Source: Helicobacter apodemus
GTDB taxonomy: Bacteria > Campylobacterota > Campylobacteria > Campylobacterales > Helicobacteraceae
Assembly (NCBI RefSeq): GCF_000765745.2
Contig: NZ_JRPC02000016.1
Coordinates: 1-53,336, forward strand
Reading direction: 5' to 3'
Length of the DNA stretch: 53,336 nt
Shown here in pieces: positions 1-7,027 of the stretch (the first letter of the stretch is position 1; every line of letters starts with the position of its first letter). Position numbers and translations under genes: made by a program. Below the pieces are notes generated by a model. It saw nothing but the letters and a program-made list of their open reading frames with translations. It had not been told where the DNA came from and ran no database searches.

Positions 1-185
1 TTGTAAAAAGTATTACTATAAAAGTATTACTATAAATATTAGATTATGGCATATTATAGTTTAGTGAAATTTATTTAAGAATCTTAGAGTGTTATTTAGG
101 GGAATTAGGATAGGAATTTTTATTAAGGTTAGCATTTAAGTTAGAGTTAGAAGTTATTAGGATGAAGTATAGCGATTCCTTAGGG
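1..185. other. non-coding leader, short direct repeat
   Basis: No gene is visible between the window edge and the end of corA. The only structure I see is a 14-base unit (AAAAGTATTACTAT) present twice in tandem at 6-19 and 20-33. Function is unknown. Confidence 0.4.
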
Positions 186-1142
186 TTAAAGCCATTTTTT
201 CTTTTTAAAATAAATAATGGGAACAATCGTAGAAATAATCATCATCAAAAGCACAAAAGGATAAGCATAGTCCCAATCTAACTCTGGCATATGCTTAAAA
301 TTCATTCCATAAACTGTTGCGATAAGTGTAGGAGGCATCATTGCTACAGTTACCACGGTAAAAAGCTTAATAATTTTGTTTTGTTGGATATTAATTTGGC
401 TAGAAAAAAGTTCTTGGATGTTATCTAAAATATTCATATTAACATTTGCAAATTCCACCAAAGAGTTAATATCCTTTAAAACAATGCTTAAGTCTTTCTT
501 AGCTTGAATATCTGCCTTATTAGTTCTAAGTAATGCAGTAATAGCTAGTCTTTTATCAAAAAGGCTATCACGCAAACTTAAATGCATTTCTTGCAAAATA
601 GCAAGTTTTTCTAAAATTTCGTCCCCTAATTGCTTATCAAAAACAACATTCCTCCTTAAAAGTCTTGTTTCTTTAGCAATACTCTCTAGCATATCCGCAT
701 CTTTTTCTACACGCAATTCAAAAATTTTAGAAATTAAATCAAATCCATCTTCAAAATTTTTTGGGCTTGCTAATACCCTTTGTTGGATTTCATCAAAAAC
801 CTTAAACTCACTATAGCGAACAGTAAATAAGATATTACGTGCCAATAAAAAAGTAATGGTTTCATTATGTAAGATATTTTCTTCATTGGGACGCGTTAAG
901 AAATAAGTATTAATGGTAATAGTTTCACTATTTTCCCAATAGCGGGAGGATTCTTCAATCTCTTCTCGTTCTTCTTTAGTGGGGATGTCTAAAAGATAAG
1001 TTTTAGAGATATAAGAAATCTCTTGTAAGCTTGGGTGTAAAAGATCAATCCACAAAATATCTGCTTCCACTTCTATGGCATCAACAGATTGGATACTCTC
1101 ACGAACAACCATTCCATTACGTTTAATAAAAAGATTTAGCAT
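186..1142 (-). CDS. corA: CorA family Mg2+/divalent metal transporter
   Basis: This is a 318-residue CorA-family channel that carries Mg2+ (and often Co2+ or Ni2+) across the inner membrane as a pentamer. The N-terminal two thirds is a soluble, helix-rich cytoplasmic domain. The C-terminus has two membrane segments at about 258-278 and 291-311, with the signature YGMNF between them near residue 279, followed by a basic tail (KKKKW). Length matches the family. The ATG at 1142 follows a GGGGAGAGGG ribosome site. It lies 24 bases downstream of pgk on the same strand and is probably cotranscribed with it. The GMN motif makes the family certain; the metal actually transported is not shown by sequence. 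Confidence 0.93.
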   Translation of the reverse strand: MLNLFIKRNGMVVRESIQSVDAIEVEADILWIDLLHPSLQEISYISKTYLLDIPTKEEREEIEESSRYWENSETITINTYFLTRPNEENILHNETITFLLARNILFTVRYSEFKVFDEIQQRVLASPKNFEDGFDLISKIFELRVEKDADMLESIAKETRLLRRNVVFDKQLGDEILEKLAILQEMHLSLRDSLFDKRLAITALLRTNKADIQAKKDLSIVLKDINSLVEFANVNMNILDNIQELFSSQINIQQNKIIKLFTVVTVAMMPPTLIATVYGMNFKHMPELDWDYAYPFVLLMMIISTIVPIIYFKKKKWL

Positions 1143-1166
1143 AACCCTCTCCCCTAAATTCTATCC

Positions 1167-2375
1167 TCACTCTTTTTTATCTAAAACCTCAAAGGCGGGT
1201 AACACAATACCTTCTAATAATTCTAATCCTGCTCCACCCCCTGTTGAAGTGAAACTCATATTGTCTTTATCGCCTGCCTTATCTACTGCATCAGCTGTAT
1301 CTCCCCCACCAATAACGCTATAAGCATAAGTATTAGCAATAGCGTGAGAGATACTAAAGGTTCCACGCGAAAACTTTTGATTCTCATAAACCCCTAAAGG
1401 TCCATTCCAAATAATAGTTTCACACTCTCTTATAACTTCGTTAAATAATTTCACGGTTGCAGGTCCAATATCAACAACCATAAATCCATTAGGAATATCT
1501 TGAGCGGGGGTAATTTTAATCTCTTTTGAATCTTTAACATTATCTGTGGAAACAACATCCACAGGCAGATAAATTTTCACATTCTTTTCTTTAGCTGAAC
1601 GCAAAATATGCTTTGCCTCTTCTAATAAATCATCCTCTACAAAAGAAGCCTTAGTATCATAACCTACTGCCTTTAAAAAAGTATTACTCATTGCTCCACC
1701 GATGATAATCTTATCTACTATATCCAAAATAGCGTTTAATAAAGTAAGCTTTGAAGAAACCTTAGAGCCTCCAACAATTAACAATAAAGGTCGTAAAGGA
1801 TTAGTAAGAGCAATAGCAAAAGAATCAATTTCCTTTTTTAAAAGCAATCCTGCAACCTTTTGCTTAGCATACTTAGCAATCCCATAGGTTGAAGAGTGTT
1901 TGCGGTGAGAGGTTCCAAAAGCATCATTAATAAAAATATCACAAAGATTCGCTAATTTTTGGGAGAGATTATCGTCATTTTTTTCCTCACCCTCATAAAA
2001 TCGGATGTTTTCTAAAAGGATAATACTCCCATCAACAAGTGTATTGAGTATTATTTGGGCGTTGTCTAAATTATCCACAAATACAATATCTTTTAAAAGC
2101 AATCTTTCAAGTCTTTTAAGAATAGTTTTAAGAGAAAATTCTTCACACCTTTGCTTAGGGCGTCCTAAATGGCTTACTAAAATAATGGATTTAGCCCCAT
2201 TATCAATGCAATAATTAATCGTAGGGATAGCCTCTCGTATCCTTGTATCATCGTTAATATTTAATTCACTATCTAATGGCACATTAAAATCAACGCGTAT
2301 CAAAATGCGTTTATCTTTTATATCTATTTCGCGGATATTTTTAACTTTTTGCATTCTTTTAATATTTTCAATCAT
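1167..2375 (-). CDS. pgk: phosphoglycerate kinase
   Basis: Cytosolic phosphoglycerate kinase, 402 residues, interconverting 1,3-bisphosphoglycerate plus ADP and 3-phosphoglycerate plus ATP in glycolysis and gluconeogenesis. The N-terminal substrate motif RVDFNVPLD is at about 27-35, the SHLGRP motif at about 68-73, and the C-terminal nucleotide part has GGGDT and TGGGA motifs near residues 357-382. Length is normal. The ATG at 2375 has AAGGG seven bases upstream; a second ATG seven codons later is possible. No gap gene is adjacent here, unlike in many bacteria. It sits between flgS and corA on the same strand. Confidence 0.97.
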   Translation of the reverse strand: MIENIKRMQKVKNIREIDIKDKRILIRVDFNVPLDSELNINDDTRIREAIPTINYCIDNGAKSIILVSHLGRPKQRCEEFSLKTILKRLERLLLKDIVFVDNLDNAQIILNTLVDGSIILLENIRFYEGEEKNDDNLSQKLANLCDIFINDAFGTSHRKHSSTYGIAKYAKQKVAGLLLKKEIDSFAIALTNPLRPLLLIVGGSKVSSKLTLLNAILDIVDKIIIGGAMSNTFLKAVGYDTKASFVEDDLLEEAKHILRSAKEKNVKIYLPVDVVSTDNVKDSKEIKITPAQDIPNGFMVVDIGPATVKLFNEVIRECETIIWNGPLGVYENQKFSRGTFSISHAIANTYAYSVIGGGDTADAVDKAGDKDNMSFTSTGGGAGLELLEGIVLPAFEVLDKKE

Positions 2376-2449
2376 TCTTAAACCCTTAACCTTTATGTTT
2401 CTAGGATTTTAGCTAGATATGCCTTAATTTTTGCGTAAAATTAGGATTT

Positions 2450-3460
2450 TTAAGAATACAGAGGCAATGAAATTTCAAACCCTTTTTTTTCTTCTTGGAG
2501 GATCTTTATACTTCCATTATGAGCTTCAATGATTTGTAGAGATAATGCTAAACCTAAGCCATTACCCTTAAGTTTCGTGGTTTTAAAAGGTTCAAAAAGA
2601 ATTTGTGGATTTTCAATAGGTTTTCCACTGTCAAAAATTCTAAAAATAGCATTGTTTGAATCATTAAAATAATAAAACTCTATTACTCCATTATCACTAT
2701 CTCCATCTTCTATAGCATCAATAGCATTAAAAAGAAAATTTTGCAAAACAATACAAAGTAAATCAAAATCTGCTTCTAACCTCTTATATTCAAAATCAAA
2801 CAAAAAATGAATATTCTTAGAATAGGTATAATAATCAAGAACTCCCCTAAGCTCATTTTCTATATTCTTTGGATCATTAGTGCTTTTTTGAATATGCACC
2901 CCTTTAGAAAACAACAAGGTTGCTTTTATGATTCGTTCAACCCTCCAAATAGATTTTTTAATCTCTAATACTAAGGCTTTATTTTTAATATCCACGCGAT
3001 TAGACAATGTCGATGCAAGCAGGGCAACAGAACCTATGGGATTTCTTATTTCGTGGGCTAAATGTGCAGAGATTTGCCCCATTGAAGCTAATCTCTCTCT
3101 GCGTTTCTCACTGGTAATATCTGTTGCAGAAATGATAGTTTTATTGAGTTTTTGATTGCTTTGAAAAAGATATACTCTAGATTCTATCTCTATTTCTTGA
3201 CGCGTACCACCTTGTAGATGAAAATAATCTAAAAGCTGTGGAATCTCACTAGCAAGAGAGTTTTGATAAAATATTTCCCCCCCTTCTTCTAGCACCCAAA
3301 CTGCTGTTGGAAGAATATCTAAAACTTCTTCAAACAAGGCTTTTAACTCTATAAATTCTTTTTCTACTTCATAAGTTTGCGTAATAAGTTCTTTTAAACC
3401 CCTAGCAAAAGATTCTTTATCGCTACTACTTAGGGATTCTAATAAGTTTTCATCAATCAC
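2450..3460 (-). CDS. flgS: FlgS, cytoplasmic sensor histidine kinase of the flagellar sigma-54 cascade
   Basis: A 336-residue soluble histidine kinase with no membrane segment. The N-terminal half carries a PAS-like region (about 45-120). The dimerisation/phosphoacceptor box SAHLAHEIRNP is near residue 137, followed by an N box (NAIDAIEDG, near 247) and a G box (GNGLGLAL, near 300). In Helicobacter and Campylobacter, FlgS phosphorylates FlgR, which activates sigma-54 transcription of rod and hook genes; flgR is not in this window. The start is a GTG at 3460. It lies 11 bases after the rod-binding gene and downstream of flgI, the order I recall for H. pylori HP0246-HP0244. Context and domain layout make FlgS much more likely than another kinase. 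Confidence 0.9.
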   Translation of the reverse strand: MIDENLLESLSSSDKESFARGLKELITQTYEVEKEFIELKALFEEVLDILPTAVWVLEEGGEIFYQNSLASEIPQLLDYFHLQGGTRQEIEIESRVYLFQSNQKLNKTIISATDITSEKRRERLASMGQISAHLAHEIRNPIGSVALLASTLSNRVDIKNKALVLEIKKSIWRVERIIKATLLFSKGVHIQKSTNDPKNIENELRGVLDYYTYSKNIHFLFDFEYKRLEADFDLLCIVLQNFLFNAIDAIEDGDSDNGVIEFYYFNDSNNAIFRIFDSGKPIENPQILFEPFKTTKLKGNGLGLALSLQIIEAHNGSIKILQEEKKGFEISLPLYS

Positions 3461-3471
3461 TTTAAACTCTA

Positions 3472-3780
3472 TTATTTTTGTAAATCTTTTAAATAATTAA
3501 AAAGTAACTCACTAAACCCAAAACTTCCACTTAAAGATTGGGAGAGGGTCTCTTTATACATTGATTGGTAAATATCGTGCCCAGGGGCTTTGGGGAAAAG
3601 GCTATCATCGGTTTTTAGGGCAATATCTAGCATATTTTTAACAATTAATGCTTCAAAGGCATCAGTTTGCTCCCTTAAAAGGGAATCATCATCGGTTTTT
3701 TGGATTTTCGGTGTCTCTTTAATCTCATCTAATAATTGCTTAGAATAAGCACTAAAATTATCAAAATTAATATTCATCAT
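3472..3780 (-). CDS. FlgJ N-terminal-type rod-binding protein
   Basis: A 102-residue protein matching the FlgJ N-terminal (rod-binding) family. It has the usual pattern of this domain: an EQTDAFEALIVKNMLDIAL helix followed by a PGHDIYQSMYKETLSQSL segment. It lacks the peptidoglycan-hydrolysing C-terminal domain of enterobacterial FlgJ, which is normal in Campylobacterota, where the hydrolase is a separate protein. It probably acts in the periplasm as a cap or scaffold during rod assembly. It sits six bases after flgI and just before flgS. The start is the ATG pair at 3780/3777. The domain assignment rests on pattern and context. Confidence 0.8.
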   Translation of the reverse strand: MMNINFDNFSAYSKQLLDEIKETPKIQKTDDDSLLREQTDAFEALIVKNMLDIALKTDDSLFPKAPGHDIYQSMYKETLSQSLSGSFGFSELLFNYLKDLQK

Positions 3781-3786
3781 CTCTCC

Positions 3787-4848
3787 TTAAATAATTTCTA
3801 AATCCGCACTAAAAGCACCTGCTTTTTTCATCGTTTCAATAATAGCGATCATATCCTTAGGGGTTGCTCCCATTTTTTGCAAAGCCCTTGTAACACTTGC
3901 AATAGTCGGATTATTTGGGCTTGCTACAACTGCTTGCCCTGCACTAAAAGTTGCCCCCCCTCCTACATCTTGAGCTTCAGGGTCATTAATAGCTTCATTA
4001 GAGACTTTAATCGTGATATTATTGTGTGTAACTATCACAGGAGAAACTTCAACACCAAGTCCAGCAATTACTGTCCCTGTGCGTTCATTGATAATGATTT
4101 TATTTTCTTTAACATAATCAATATCAATATTTTGCACCTTGGCTAAAAATTCTACCATACTCATCTCTTGTGGTCTTTGTAGTTTAATAGTTCTTGAATC
4201 TACAGCGGTTGCAATTGTTAGTTTTGTATCATCAAAGGTTTCATTGATACGTTTTTGAATCTGTATGGCATTTTGAAAGTTCGATTTTTTAAGACTTAGA
4301 GTAGCATTTACTTTATTATATAAATCATAGCTTACTTCTCTCTCTACAATCCCTCCATTTGGCATATCAGCAACTAAAGGATGATTAGCACTCCCCCCTC
4401 TTTCACCTTTACCCCCTATCCCTATTGCACCCTGAGCCACTGCATAAATTCTACCATCTAAACCACTTAAAGGGGTTAAAAGCAAAGTCCCGCCTTCAAG
4501 GGATTTCGCATCCCCAATACTAGAAACTAAAATATCAATCTTATCCCCTTGTCTAGCAAAAGCAGGCAATTTAGCAGTTACCATCACAGCAGCAACATTC
4601 TTAGATTGTATCGCATTAGGTTCGATTTTTACGTTCACACTCTCTAACATATTTGCCATAGATTGCATAGTAAAAATTGAGGTTGTCTTATCACCTGTTC
4701 CATTTAAACCTACCACAAGTCCATAACCTAACAATTGATTATCCCTAACACCTACAATATTTGCTACATCACTAACTTTTGCACCTAAAAGCGGGAGAGC
4801 TGCAAATATAAAACTTATTAACATCTTTTTAAGAAAAGTTTTATTCAT
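3787..4848 (-). CDS. flgI: flagellar P-ring protein FlgI
   Basis: FlgI, 353 residues, the periplasmic protein that forms the P-ring bushing around the flagellar rod in peptidoglycan. It starts with a Sec signal peptide (MNKTFLKKMLISFIFAALPLLGA) and a mature start near KVSDVANIVGVRDNQLLGYGLVVGLNGTGD, the family's conserved opening. The C-terminal block around GGGATFSAGQ and ALQKMGATPKDMIAIIE is also typical. An AGGAC site precedes the ATG at 4848. It is first in a run with the rod-binding gene and flgS. A sigma-54-type promoter lies 40-55 bases upstream, which fits a hook-basal-body class gene. Confidence 0.97.
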   Translation of the reverse strand: MNKTFLKKMLISFIFAALPLLGAKVSDVANIVGVRDNQLLGYGLVVGLNGTGDKTTSIFTMQSMANMLESVNVKIEPNAIQSKNVAAVMVTAKLPAFARQGDKIDILVSSIGDAKSLEGGTLLLTPLSGLDGRIYAVAQGAIGIGGKGERGGSANHPLVADMPNGGIVEREVSYDLYNKVNATLSLKKSNFQNAIQIQKRINETFDDTKLTIATAVDSRTIKLQRPQEMSMVEFLAKVQNIDIDYVKENKIIINERTGTVIAGLGVEVSPVIVTHNNITIKVSNEAINDPEAQDVGGGATFSAGQAVVASPNNPTIASVTRALQKMGATPKDMIAIIETMKKAGAFSADLEII

Positions 4849-4887
4849 TACTTTAAAGTCCTTTTAATATTTTCTTAAAACATAAAA

Positions 4888-4903
4888 AGCAAAATATATT
4901 CCA
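4888..4903 (-). promoter_or_regulatory. sigma-54-type promoter of the flgI operon
   Basis: On the minus strand the sequence reads TGG-AATATATTTT-GCT, that is GG-N10-GC with the exact -24/-12 spacing, followed by T-rich DNA. It resembles the Campylobacter variant TTGGAAC-N4-TTGCTT and sits 40 bases before the flgI ATG. The assignment is inferred from sequence. Confidence 0.65.
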
Positions 4904-4959
4904 TTTCATCTTCAACAATATTTAATGAATTTTTGCTAAGATTTTGCTTTATATTTTAT

Positions 4960-5037
4960 CGGAGTATAGCGCAGCCTGGCTAGCGCACACCCTTGGGGTG
5001 GGTGAGGTCGTGGGTTCAAATCCCGCTACTCCGACCA
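4960..5037 (+). tRNA. tRNA-Pro (anticodon GGG)
   Basis: A full cloverleaf can be folded by eye. The acceptor CGGAGTA pairs with TACTCCG, the D-stem is GCGC/GCGC, and the anticodon stem CACCC/GGGTG encloses the loop TTGGGGT, giving anticodon GGG. The T-arm is GTGGG-TTCAAAT-CCCGC. The discriminator A and an encoded CCA end it. The opposite-strand neighbours (flgI and the TauE gene) indicate a solitary tRNA gene. Confidence 0.96.
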
Positions 5038-5048
5038 TTTTTTAAAAC

Positions 5049-5849
5049 TTAGCTATTATCCAACAAATACTTAAAATTATCAAAAACTTCTTGAAACATC
5101 ACACTTAAAACCACTATATAGAGTATTACAAGTAAATATTTATGCCTTTTAGCATCCATAATATTCAAAATCCAAATCCCGATTCTAACGCCTATTAAAG
5201 AAGCAATGCCCACGATAAAGCCTTGCTTATAATCCACATATCCGTGCATTGATAAAGAAATAAAACCAGAAAGTGAGGAAAAGATAATAAAAAAGAGTGC
5301 AATGGGGATAATTTTTTTACTACTATAGCCCAAATAATAAGCTAAAAGGGGTGTTAATATCATACCCCCACCAATCCCTAAAGAAATAGCAAAAATCCCT
5401 ACGAGTATCCCACAACCTACTAAAAAAAATTTAGATTTTAAGGGATTATGGATTTTTACCTCTTCTCCATAAGCATTAATCTTAAAAAGCTTAAAAAGAT
5501 TATAAAGCAAAAAGAGTATAAAAACCGCACTTATAATATCAGAAGATACCCTATCAAGAATAACCCCACTAAAAGCTGCACCAAAAAATCCACCTATCCC
5601 TACATAAAATCCATCTTTAAAATCTAAATAACTTTGTTTATAATTGATATAAGTGCCATAAAAAGATGAAAATATCATTTGCATAATAGAAATACCAATA
5701 GCAATCTTAATATCATTCCCCAATAAAACCATCATAGGAACAACAATCGCTCCTCCACCTATACCAAAACAACCCGCTATTACCCCTGTAAAGATCCCTA
5801 TTACAGCAAGAATAATAATAGCCAAAGGTTCAAAAGCCAAAATCTCCAT
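5049..5849 (-). CDS. TauE/SafE (DUF81) family membrane permease
   Basis: A 266-residue integral membrane protein with about eight hydrophobic segments. It contains the two internal family repeats: an N-terminal GVIAGCFGIGGGAIVVPMM motif near residues 22-40 and a second LGIGGGMILTPLLAYYLG motif near 157-174. TauE/SafE proteins are inner-membrane exporters of sulfite, sulfoacetate or other small organosulfur anions, but many members have no known substrate. It is divergent from selD. The ATG at 5849 gives the normal length. The family is certain; the substrate is not. Confidence 0.88.
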   Translation of the reverse strand: MEILAFEPLAIIILAVIGIFTGVIAGCFGIGGGAIVVPMMVLLGNDIKIAIGISIMQMIFSSFYGTYINYKQSYLDFKDGFYVGIGGFFGAAFSGVILDRVSSDIISAVFILFLLYNLFKLFKINAYGEEVKIHNPLKSKFFLVGCGILVGIFAISLGIGGGMILTPLLAYYLGYSSKKIIPIALFFIIFSSLSGFISLSMHGYVDYKQGFIVGIASLIGVRIGIWILNIMDAKRHKYLLVILYIVVLSVMFQEVFDNFKYLLDNS

Positions 5850-5944
5850 TTTCTACTCCAAAAACAAAATTGTTAAAATAATATAGCCTAGATAAAAAAC
5901 TACTAAAGATGAACTTAAAAAATTTTTCTATAAGCTAAAAACAT

Positions 5945-5950
5945 TATAAT
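5945..5950 (+). promoter_or_regulatory. candidate -10 box of selD
   Basis: A perfect TATAAT lies 27 bases before the selD ATG, in the divergent gap between the TauE gene and selD. I see no clear -35 box, as is common in Campylobacterota. Confidence 0.45.
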
Positions 5951-5977
5951 TATCTATCCCAATGAGGCTAAGGAAAA

Positions 5978-7027
5978 ATGGAAGAGAAAAAGAAAATAAC
6001 ACATTTTGTCAAAGTAGCAGGTTGAGCAGGTAAAGTAGGTCTGGAAGATCTAGCACATCTCTCCTTAAGTCTCAATAACCAACAAGACAAAAATGTTTTA
6101 ACAGATTTTAGAGGTAATGAAGATGCAGGCGTGTATCAAATCAATGAGGATTTAGCACTTATCCAAACTGCTGATTTCATCACTCCTGTCGTAGATGATC
6201 CTTATCTTTATGGGCAAATTGCTGCTGCAAATGCACTTAGTGATATTTATGCAATGGGGGGAGAAGTTAAAACCGCTCTTAATCTTGTAATGTGGGATTC
6301 TTGTAATATCCCCTCTGCACTACTAAAAGAGATTCTACAAGGAGGATTATCTAAAATCCAAGAAAGTGGAGGTGTTTTATTAGGAGGGCATACTATTGCA
6401 GATAATGAGCAAAAGTATGGATTAAGTGTTACAGGTATCATTCACCCTCAAAAAATATGGAGGAATAATCAAGCTAAAATAGGGGATTGCTTTGTCTTAA
6501 CCAAACCTCTAGGAATGGGAGTTTTAACAACTGCTCTAAAAACTGGAAAACTCTCTTCAACGATGCAAGATACTATTGCAAAGATTATGGCAACACTCAA
6601 TCAAAAAGCCGCCCAAATCGCACAAAAATACCCCATCCACGCCTGCACAGATATAACGGGATTTGGGCTTTTAGGGCATTTATATGAAATGTGTAATACA
6701 AATATCACGCTTTGCCTTTACTCCCAAGAAGTTCCCATCCTTAAAGAAGCCATAGAATTTGCAAAGCAAGGGATAATCCCAGGTGGCAGTTATGCTAATG
6801 AAAAAAGTATAAAACCACATTGCTATTTTAAACTTGGTAAAGATTCCCCTTATAGAGGTTTAGAAATTTTACTCTTTGATGCACAAACTTCGGGTGGATT
6901 AGTCTTTGCCCTGCCCCAAAAAGAAGCTTTTTTACTAAAAAAAGAGCTTATAGATAATGGATTAGAGCGTACAAGTATTATTGCAGAAGCTAGAATAAAA
7001 TCTAACTTTCCACTAGAGATATATTAA
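5978..7027 (+). CDS. selD: selenide, water dikinase SelD with in-frame selenocysteine codon
   Basis: SelD makes selenophosphate from selenide and ATP, the selenium donor for selenocysteine-tRNA. The frame opens at ATG 5978 after AAGGAAAA and continues through a UGA at 6023-6025 (codon 16) to TAA at 7025-7027, giving 349 residues. Around the UGA the reading is KVAG-U-AGKV, the position of the catalytic Cys/Sec of the family. Downstream are the expected motifs: TADFITPVVDDP, AANALSDIYAMGG, GGHTIADNE and ACTDITGFGLLGH. A plain ORF caller would start at 6131 and lose the N-terminal active site. A hairpin suited to a bacterial SECIS follows the UGA. The 3' end overlaps the convergent dld gene by four bases. 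selA, selB and selC are not in the window. Confidence 0.96.
6036..6052 (+). promoter_or_regulatory. SECIS-like hairpin after the selD UGA
   Basis: A seven-pair stem (TAGGTCT with AGATCTA, including one G-U) closes a three-base GGA loop. The stem starts 10 bases and the loop 17 bases after the UGA. The position and a G-containing apical loop fit bacterial SECIS elements, which bind SelB. It was folded by eye only. Confidence 0.65.

Noticed and set aside
6131-7027. SelD starting at 6131.
   Set aside because: That start lacks the catalytic N-terminus and a ribosome site; the true frame opens at 5978 and reads through UGA.
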